Positions 15,016 to 20,912 of a stretch of DNA of 20,912 nucleotides are shown piece after piece (position 1 is the first letter of the stretch; every line of letters begins with the position of its first letter). The translations under genes were made by a program, and so were the position numbers. Below the pieces are notes generated by a model. That model had not been told where the DNA came from. It ran no database searches and saw nothing but the letters and a program-made list of their open reading frames with translations. The DNA is taken from contig CAZLBC010000086.1 of assembly GCA_964557575.1 (NCBI GenBank), forward strand, positions 1-20,912. The letters run 5' to 3'. This DNA comes from CAZLBC01 sp964557575. GTDB taxonomy: Bacteria; Planctomycetota; Phycisphaerae; SM23-33.

Positions 15016-16653
15016 TTACCGTTCATTACCATTGTCGGCGTTATCGCGGATAGCTCTCAATTGTTCCAGTAAGCGCAGTGCCGCCGCCGGGTGGCCGGCC
15101 CATGACGCCTCCTCCGACGCCTCGAACAGCAGGTGCCGGTCATCGTGGCGGGCCTCCAGGAGTTTCCGGTACAGGGGCCACGCCTCGTCGTGCCGCCCGG
15201 ATGCCCGCAGCAGCCGGGCGAACCGCTCGATCACTTCGCGGTCATCCGGGTGGGTATCCAGCCATTGCCGGTACAGGCCGACCTTTTCCCCGGCGTCGGC
15301 CGCGCGGAGTTCCATGTCCGCCAACTGCCGCAGCCGGTCCGCGGAAAGCCCTTCCCGCTCCGCGATGTCCCGCACCAGGGCCGCGGCCCGTTCCTTCTCG
15401 CCGCTTTCCAGGCAGGCCGCGGCGAGATCGACGGCAACCGAGAGATCTCCCGGGCGCTCTTCCGCGAGCGCCGCCAGGAGGGGCACGGCCTCAGACGCGC
15501 GATCCGCGGCCACGAGGACCCGGGCCAGTTCACGGCGGACCGCGGCACTGTCGCCGCCGGCCCGGAGCGCCGCGCGGTAGGCGGTGACGGCCTTTTCCTT
15601 CTTTCCGCCCCAGGAATAACTGCGGGCCAGGCCGAGCAGCAGATCGGTATCGTCCGGCGACTCCTCGAGGAGATCCCGGAATACCACCGCCGCCCGGTCG
15701 AAACGCCGCCCTCCCTGGTACCAGTGGGCAAGCTGTCGCGCGATCTCCCGGTCGTCGGGGCGGATCGCCCTGAGCCGTTCATAGCATGCGATGATGGTAT
15801 CGATGTCACCGGTCCCCCGGCGGGCGGCGGCGAGAGAACGAAGCAGGTCGGGATCCTCCGGCGATTCCGCCAGCAGCTTCTCGAAGGCCTCCGCGGCGCT
15901 CCGGTAGTGCTTCGCCCACAACAGTGCCCGGGCCCGGGCGCGGCGGAGACGGCGGATCCTGCCGCGGTTTTGCTTTTCGGCGGCGCAGCTCTCCAGGGCC
16001 CGGGTGTAACGGCTGATCGCCGAGGGGTAATCCTTGCGCCGCACAAAAAGATCCGCGAGCCGCTCGTTCCACTCGCCGGCGCGGCCGGGGCGCAGCTCCA
16101 GCAGGCGCGCCAGGGCCGACACGGCCGGTTCCAGGCAACCGGATTCCTCGCCGAGGGAGACGATCCGCTCCAGGATAGCCGGATCATCCGGCCGTTCCTC
16201 CCGGGCCTCGTTGAATAATGCCATGGCCGCATCGTGCCGGCCCGCGGCGTAGAGTCTCTCCGCCCGGCGGACGAGCCGGTCGGCGGCCAGCAGGTCGACG
16301 TAGACCCAGGTAAGACCAACGGAAAGGATGATCATCAGGAATAGCGGCAGCTTGCCGTACCGGGCGATCATGGCCGGGCGGGACGGTCGGACGGAGGGTG
16401 GTGCGGGGACCGCGGTCTCCTCGCCGCTCCCCGGCCGCCCGTCGGCCGCGCGGTCGGCCTGCTGTTTCAGTATGCGCCGGAGATCTTCCTCGTCGAGATA
16501 GCCCTTTTCGACAAGCAGGGCCCCCAGCAGCGGCGCCGTCCCCTCGCGGCGCATACGCTCCTGTTCGGCCAGGCACTCCTGTATGCGCGGGCGGTCCGCC
16601 AGCCCCGCGTCCAGGAGCAGCCGTCCCAGCAGGTTTTCTTCGGTTTCAGCCAT
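15016..16653 (-). CDS. Membrane-anchored TPR protein with N-terminal MshEN/T2SSE-N-like motifs (first gene of the exopolysaccharide operon)
   Basis: 545 residues from the ATG at 16651-16653; the ATG at 16708-16710 would add 19 residues. Neither has a clear ribosome site. I prefer the shorter form because the domain then starts at once. Residues 8-31 and 42-65 are two 24-residue copies of the pattern L-G-x-x-L-L-x-x-G-L...L-x-x-x-L-x-x-Q, the signature of the N-terminal domain of type II/IV secretion ATPases; in MshE this domain binds c-di-GMP. Both copies have Leu where the binding motif has Arg, and the spacer is 10 residues (about 23 in MshE as I recall). A Pro-rich linker leads to one TM helix (about 102-123), then TPR repeats to the end, presumably periplasmic. 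It probably links the synthase to the outer-membrane exporter. It lies 6 bases ahead of the exporter gene. Confidence 0.82.
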   Translation of the reverse strand: MAETEENLLGRLLLDAGLADRPRIQECLAEQERMRREGTAPLLGALLVEKGYLDEEDLRRILKQQADRAADGRPGSGEETAVPAPPSVRPSRPAMIARYGKLPLFLMIILSVGLTWVYVDLLAADRLVRRAERLYAAGRHDAAMALFNEAREERPDDPAILERIVSLGEESGCLEPAVSALARLLELRPGRAGEWNERLADLFVRRKDYPSAISRYTRALESCAAEKQNRGRIRRLRRARARALLWAKHYRSAAEAFEKLLAESPEDPDLLRSLAAARRGTGDIDTIIACYERLRAIRPDDREIARQLAHWYQGGRRFDRAAVVFRDLLEESPDDTDLLLGLARSYSWGGKKEKAVTAYRAALRAGGDSAAVRRELARVLVAADRASEAVPLLAALAEERPGDLSVAVDLAAACLESGEKERAAALVRDIAEREGLSADRLRQLADMELRAADAGEKVGLYRQWLDTHPDDREVIERFARLLRASGRHDEAWPLYRKLLEARHDDRHLLFEASEEASWAGHPAAALRLLEQLRAIRDNADNGNER

Positions 16654-16712
16654 GTCCCAATCTTGACCGGGGCCTCTGATACGTCGGCGGAGATACTCGC
16701 TTACCACCATAG

Positions 16713-16740
16713 TACAGGGACTATAGTAGTAGTATTACGG
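16713..16740 (-). promoter_or_regulatory. Possible promoter of the exopolysaccharide operon
   Basis: On the minus strand TATAGT (16720-16725) lies in an AT-rich, TAC-repeated stretch before the first gene of the operon. A TTGCCG is present but only 12 bases upstream, too close for a normal -35. If transcription starts about 7 bases downstream, the leader to the ATG at 16653 would be roughly 60 bases, which favours that start over 16710. Confidence 0.3.
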
Positions 16741-16796
16741 CAATACCTTTTATTTTATTCGGCTGTTATCCCGCCGGGACTTGCGGGCGTTTGGTC

Positions 16797-17894
16797 TCAC
16801 TCCTCCAGGACCCGCTGGACGGCGTAGTAGGCCGGCTTGGGCCGGTAGTCGGCGTCGAACAGGGAGGGGCGCCGGTGCTTCTTCCATCCCCCGGCGTCCG
16901 ATATGTGCCAGGTATTCCAGGTGACCACGCCGTTTTTCCGCCGGGACAGAAGGGTCTTCAGGATCCGCGCGTAGGTTGCCGCCTGGGCCTTCAGGCCGGC
17001 CGGCGAGGCGTTCTTTTTCAGCCAGACGCCGGCCTCCGTGACGTGAAAATCCAGGTCGTTGGCGTGGGCCCAGTCGATGAGTTTCTCGAGGGCGTCGCAG
17101 TGGTTCCAGCCGACGTCCACGTGGGCCTGCCAGCCGATACCGTCGACGCGGAGTTTCCGCTTCCGCAGGTAGCCGACCGTCGCCTTGATCTTCTCCCAGC
17201 ACGTTCCGTGTTCGGGGCCGGCGTTCTGGTTATAGACCAGCTTCAGGTCGGGAGCGTGCTCCGCGGCGATCTCGAAGGCCATCCGGATGTATGACGGGGT
17301 CTTGTTCGCGTCGCCGTCCCGGCCGATCTTCTCCCACGGGCACTCCCAGCGGTCCGTGCCCGGCCGGGGGCCGTGCCACGTCCCGTTGGCCAGGACGGTC
17401 TCGTTGACCACGTCCATAAAGCGGAAACCGGGCTTCCCGTTGTAGCGGCGGCAGATCGCCTCCATGAAGCGGCGGAGTTCCTCCTCCAGCTCGGCCGCCG
17501 TCCGCCGATCGTCCTTGGCCCACCGGGAACACTGCGGGCTGATCGGGCAGTGCATCCGGAGCACCTGCCCGTGTTCGGCGACGTGGCCGACCCAGGCGTC
17601 GGCACGCGACCAGTCCCACGCGCCCGTCCGGCGGCGGATCACGGCCTGCTTGAAGTCGTTCTCCGGCGTGACGTACCCGAACTCCCGGTCCATGATCAGT
17701 CCGTGGGGCTTGCCGAAGGCCCACGAGCCGGTGGTCGCGCCGATCAGGACCCGGCCCCGCGGAAACCGCTCGGCCGCGATCTCCCGCAACCGCCGCCCGT
17801 CGGGCACGGGAAGCTCACCGGCGGCACGGAGACAGGGAAAGACACAGACGAACAGACCGAGCGACAATACAGCGCGCATCCGGCTACGAGACAT
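16797..17894 (-). CDS. Secreted GH10 family endo-1,4-beta-xylanase-like glycosidase
   Basis: 365 residues. I place the start at the ATG at 17892-17894, with AAAGG 8 bases upstream; the frame extends to 18017 but that part has no signal. A signal peptide (hydrophobic 8-21, ending LRAAG) indicates export. The GH10 TIM barrel shows TPENDFK (strand 3), DVVNET with acid/base E165, and GWQAHVDVGW. The likely nucleophile is E287 in FHVTEAGVW, and WNTWHISDAGGW comes near the end. The usual ITELD is replaced by VTEAG, common in divergent GH10 members. The enzyme would cleave the backbone of xylan or a related beta-1,4-glycan outside the cytoplasm. It is just downstream of, and divergent in function from, the exopolysaccharide operon, with 86 bases between. 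It is transcribed away from the HzsA-like gene. Confidence 0.9.
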   Translation of the reverse strand: MSRSRMRAVLSLGLFVCVFPCLRAAGELPVPDGRRLREIAAERFPRGRVLIGATTGSWAFGKPHGLIMDREFGYVTPENDFKQAVIRRRTGAWDWSRADAWVGHVAEHGQVLRMHCPISPQCSRWAKDDRRTAAELEEELRRFMEAICRRYNGKPGFRFMDVVNETVLANGTWHGPRPGTDRWECPWEKIGRDGDANKTPSYIRMAFEIAAEHAPDLKLVYNQNAGPEHGTCWEKIKATVGYLRKRKLRVDGIGWQAHVDVGWNHCDALEKLIDWAHANDLDFHVTEAGVWLKKNASPAGLKAQAATYARILKTLLSRRKNGVVTWNTWHISDAGGWKKHRRPSLFDADYRPKPAYYAVQRVLEE

Positions 17895-18023
17895 GCGATC
17901 GCCTTTCAATCGAGATTCCGGGAGCAGCCCGATTGTACCGGCAATAGCGCCCGGAATCGACCCCGCTCCGAGCGGCGGCGGGCCGCGCGTGACAAAAAAC
18001 ACATACGCGGTTGTCATTTACTT

Positions 18024-18066
18024 CATTGTCTTTGCCGGGTTACGGCATACTATAGACAATGAGGAA
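18024..18066 (+). promoter_or_regulatory. Possible promoter and ribosome site of the HzsA-like gene
   Basis: Upstream of the ATG at 18073 lies TTGTCT, 16 bases before TACTAT, then GAGGAA (18061-18066) 6 bases before the start. The ribosome site is convincing; the promoter boxes are only moderate and the space (17895-18072) also holds the promoter of the divergent xylanase gene. Confidence 0.35.
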
Positions 18067-18072
18067 CATACC

Positions 18073-20912
18073 ATGAAACGCCACCTTCTCACATACCTCC
18101 TGCCGGCGTACCTGTCCGCCTGTGCCGCCTTCCCGCTTTCCGCCGCCGCGGGGGACGGGGCGGTCGTATCCGTAGACGGTGAGAAGCCGCTGGCCCGGGG
18201 AACACTGAAGGCGGCCTCACCCATACATACCAACCGGTCGTACACGTACCGCGACGTGCCGAAGGCATTCCGGGGGATGTCCTACCTGCTCCACGAGCAC
18301 AAGAATCCGGCTGCAGTCGAGCTGGAGGTGAAAAAAACCGGGAAGATCTTTCTCTGTCTCTGGGACGGGGTCACACCGGGGGATCTCGGCCTCGACGGCG
18401 CGTGGACCGAAGCCGCGACATTCCCGGTCGTTATCTCCGGCCGCCATTACGATGCCGCGGTGTTCGGCGCGGAACGCGCGGCGGGAAAAACGCTGAATAT
18501 TAAATCCGTCAACAAGTGGGGATCGGTGATCGTCACGCGAAAGATCGAGGGCGTGCCCGACGCCGCCTGCGGCACTGCCCCCGGCGACGGCGGCCCTGTT
18601 CCCGGCGACGAATACGACCGCCTGAAAAAACTGATGGCGGAAAGCCGCGAATGGGACCTGCAGCGGCTCCAGCGGGAGGTCGTTTCCCCCGCAGCGCTCC
18701 TGCGGCCGTCGGACACAACGCCGGTGGACGTGATACTCCGCCGCACCCGGGCCCTGCTCGACGACATCGCGGGCATGGCGGGTGCCCCCGGCCTGGCAAA
18801 GGAGAAAGACCGCCTCGCGGCATGCGAAAAAGACGAGCGGCGATCCGGTACCGAGGCCGAACGGAGGGAACTGTTCGGTGCAATCGCCGCGCTCCGCCGG
18901 GAGATCGCCTTCAAGAACCCCCTGCTCGACTTCGACCGCATCATCTTCCTGACCCACCACAAGTCCACGTACGACCACATGTGCGACCAGTACTACGGCT
19001 TCAAGGCCCGCCCCGGCGGCGGCCTGTTCGTGCTGGACGATCCCTTCGGCGAGAACCCCGCGGCCCGCGACCTCCTCGCCGACGCCGTCGTCACCAACGG
19101 CCGGCTGATGGGCCGGTCGCTCGCCGGCGGGTCGTTGATCTCCCTGGAACTCGACTACGACGCCGAGACGATCTTCTTCGGCTACAGCGAGTGCGGTCCG
19201 GGAAAGGGAACCTGGGTGCCGGAAAAATCGTTCCACATCTTCAGGGTCGACGCCGACGGCGGCAACCTCGTCCAGCTCACCGACGGCCCCTTCAACGAGT
19301 TCGACCCCTGCGTCCTGCCGAGCGGGCGGATCGCGTTCGTCTCCGAGCGGATCGGCGGCTACCTCCGCTGCGGGGGACGCCCCTGCCCGACCTACACGCT
19401 CCACGGCATGATGCCCGACGGCAGCGACATCATCTACCTCAGCTTCCACGAGACCCACGAGTGGCACCCCAGCGTCGACCACGAGGGCAAGATCGTCTAC
19501 ACCCGGTGGGACTACGTGGACCGCGACTCGGACATCGCCCACCACATCTGGCACTGCTATCCCGACGGCCGGGACCCCCGCAGCTACCACGGCAACTACC
19601 CGGCGTCCCGGGAGTCCCGCCCCTGGATGGAGATGTCGATCCGGGCCGTGCCGGGCTCCGGGAAATACGTCGCCGTCTCCGCCCCCCACCACGGCCAGGC
19701 CTACGGCTCGATCATACTCATCGATCTCAAGAAGAAAGACGACCGGTCGACGTCACAGGTCCTCCGCCTCACCCCGGCGGTCCCCTTCCCCGAGTCGGAG
19801 AAGGCCCCCGGCGTCCCCCACAAGAAGGGAACCCACCGGCCGCGGGCCGAGGTCTACGGCACCCCCTGGCCCCTCGGCGAGAAGTACCACCTCTGCGTCT
19901 ACGACCCGGCACAGAAACACTACGGGATCTTCCTCGTCGACGCCTTCGGCAACACGATACCGATCTACCGTGACCCGGCCGTCCCCTGCCTGGACCCGAT
20001 CCCCTTCCGGCCGCGGAAGCGGCCCCCGGTGATTCCCGCCCAGACGCGGCACGCCGCGGCCGACCGGGGCGGTAGCCCCGTGCCGGCGACGGGCACCGTG
20101 GCCGTGATGAACGTGTACGTCAGCGACAGGGAGTGGCCGGCGGGCACGAAGATCACTGCCCTGCGGGTGGTGAACCTCTTCCCGAAGGCCACGCCGTCGC
20201 AGGGCAAGCCCGAGATCGGCCATGCCGCCCAGTCCCTGGCCCGGGGCGTGCTGGGAACCGTCCCCGTCGAGTCCGACGGCAGCGCGTGCTTCACGGTCCC
20301 GGCCGGCATCCCCATCTACTTCCAGGCCCTCGACGAAAACGGGCTGTGCGTCCAGAACATGCGGTCGGCGACCTACGTGCACCCCGGCGAGACGCTGAGT
20401 TGCGAGGGCTGCCACGAGCCGAAAAACGAGCCGCCGAAAAATATCGACCGGGACATCTCCCTGGCCCTGAAGCGCCCGCCGTCCCGGCTGGCACCGGAAC
20501 CCGAAGGCTCCTACCCTCTCACCTTCCCGCGGCTGGTCCAGCCCGTCCTGGAGGCGAAGTGCGTCACCTGCCACGAAAAGAAGAAAAAGGCGCCCTCCCT
20601 GCGGGGCGACCGCTTCGAGAAGCACGGCTGGTCGGAGGCCTTCTGCACCCTCAACCGCTTCGCCTGGGGAAAGCACGGCGGCAACGGGGCGATCAGGCGC
20701 AACGGCCGGAGCTACTCAATCCCCGGCAAGGAGGGGGCCCGGGTCGCGAAACTCTACACGCACCTTTCCAAGGGACACCACGACGTCGAGCTGACCGCCG
20801 AACAGATGCGCCGGATCACCCTCTGGCTGGACTGCAACAGCAATTTCTACGGCGCGTACTTCGAGACCGGCGAGCAGGCCCGCGGCGCGGTGATCGAGCC
20901 GAAATTCGGCCT
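18073..20912 (+). CDS. HzsA-like (hydrazine synthase alpha-related) di-heme lipoprotein with beta-propeller, 3' end missing
   Basis: The frame is open through the right edge; 946 residues are visible. The N-terminus has a lipobox (L14-S15-A16-C17), suggesting a lipoprotein. Residues about 30-160 look like a beta-sandwich (TYRDVPKAF, ELEVKKTGKIFL, VNKWGSVIVTR), and 180-275 is charged and helical. From about 277 the protein follows the family related to the middle and C-terminal parts of hydrazine synthase alpha: FDRIIFLTHH, DYDAETIFFGYS, FHIFRVDADGGNLVQLT (PD40/WD40-type blade), FNEFDPCVLPSGRIAFVSER, EWHPSVD and SIILIDL. Two haem-attachment motifs follow, C777-EGC-H781 and C830-VTC-H834. Relatives are widespread in PVC bacteria with no anammox metabolism, so hydrazine synthesis should not be assumed. 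Expected location: periplasm or outer surface, haem attached after export. Confidence 0.85.
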   Translation, partial: MKRHLLTYLLPAYLSACAAFPLSAAAGDGAVVSVDGEKPLARGTLKAASPIHTNRSYTYRDVPKAFRGMSYLLHEHKNPAAVELEVKKTGKIFLCLWDGVTPGDLGLDGAWTEAATFPVVISGRHYDAAVFGAERAAGKTLNIKSVNKWGSVIVTRKIEGVPDAACGTAPGDGGPVPGDEYDRLKKLMAESREWDLQRLQREVVSPAALLRPSDTTPVDVILRRTRALLDDIAGMAGAPGLAKEKDRLAACEKDERRSGTEAERRELFGAIAALRREIAFKNPLLDFDRIIFLTHHKSTYDHMCDQYYGFKARPGGGLFVLDDPFGENPAARDLLADAVVTNGRLMGRSLAGGSLISLELDYDAETIFFGYSECGPGKGTWVPEKSFHIFRVDADGGNLVQLTDGPFNEFDPCVLPSGRIAFVSERIGGYLRCGGRPCPTYTLHGMMPDGSDIIYLSFHETHEWHPSVDHEGKIVYTRWDYVDRDSDIAHHIWHCYPDGRDPRSYHGNYPASRESRPWMEMSIRAVPGSGKYVAVSAPHHGQAYGSIILIDLKKKDDRSTSQVLRLTPAVPFPESEKAPGVPHKKGTHRPRAEVYGTPWPLGEKYHLCVYDPAQKHYGIFLVDAFGNTIPIYRDPAVPCLDPIPFRPRKRPPVIPAQTRHAAADRGGSPVPATGTVAVMNVYVSDREWPAGTKITALRVVNLFPKATPSQGKPEIGHAAQSLARGVLGTVPVESDGSACFTVPAGIPIYFQALDENGLCVQNMRSATYVHPGETLSCEGCHEPKNEPPKNIDRDISLALKRPPSRLAPEPEGSYPLTFPRLVQPVLEAKCVTCHEKKKKAPSLRGDRFEKHGWSEAFCTLNRFAWGKHGGNGAIRRNGRSYSIPGKEGARVAKLYTHLSKGHHDVELTAEQMRRITLWLDCNSNFYGAYFETGEQARGAVIEPKFG

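Noticed and set aside
18217..19692. Long minus-strand frame opposite the HzsA-like gene
   Set aside because: The plus-strand frame is continuous from 18073 to the window end with recognisable domains; the antisense frame has biased Val/Gly/Ala composition only.

Overview
This is a GC-rich piece of a metagenome-style scaffold with two 100-N gaps (1870-1969 and 14134-14233). The gene content suggests an uncultured heterotroph of the PVC superphylum (Planctomycetota, Kiritimatiellota or Lentisphaerota) or a similar polysaccharide degrader. The clues are a secreted VCBS/FG-GAP protein, a GH4 glycosidase, a Tat-exported xylose-isomerase-like barrel protein, a GH10 xylanase and a lipoprotein resembling the hydrazine synthase alpha subunit with CXXCH motifs. 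The phylum is inferred from gene families only. I see no rRNA, tRNA, CRISPR array or transposase gene.

Layout. (1) 2-1837 (+): 3' part of a membrane protein with a Gly run, Tim44-like regions, two zinc ribbons and a TerB-like end. (2) 1838-2117: intergenic, with an assembly gap and a repeat-rich palindromic element. (3) 2118-3359 (-) and 3625-5061 (+): a divergent pair, secreted VCBS-repeat protein and GH4 glycosidase, separated by a perfect 25-bp inverted repeat. (4) 5371-7466 (+): a small 3-TM protein overlapping (ATGA) a hybrid histidine kinase. A REP-like hairpin and a truncated hybrid kinase (ATPase tail plus receiver) follow at 7588-8487. (5) 8564-9439 (+): exported sugar isomerase/epimerase-like protein. 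(6) 9495-16653 (-): a tight five-gene operon. Read in its own direction it encodes a membrane-anchored TPR protein with tandem MshEN-like motifs, an outer-membrane TPR/beta-barrel protein, a cellulose-synthase-like processive GT2, and two tiny ferritin-like proteins. (7) 16797-17894 (-): GH10 endo-xylanase. (8) 18073 to the window end (+): HzsA-like di-heme lipoprotein, incomplete.

How the genes fit together. The minus-strand operon looks like an exopolysaccharide synthesis and secretion machine analogous to the Pga, Bcs or Alg systems: an inner-membrane synthase with a gating-loop motif, periplasmic TPR scaffolding and an outer-membrane exporter. It has an unusual ferritin-like tail and no PilZ domain. 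A possible c-di-GMP-type module sits instead on the first gene. The exporter carries 528-bp near-identical tandem repeats. The second assembly gap lies inside them, and its two flanks share exactly 55 identical bases, so copy number is uncertain and the apparent frameshift is artificial. The flanking genes fit a lifestyle of plant or algal polysaccharide breakdown.
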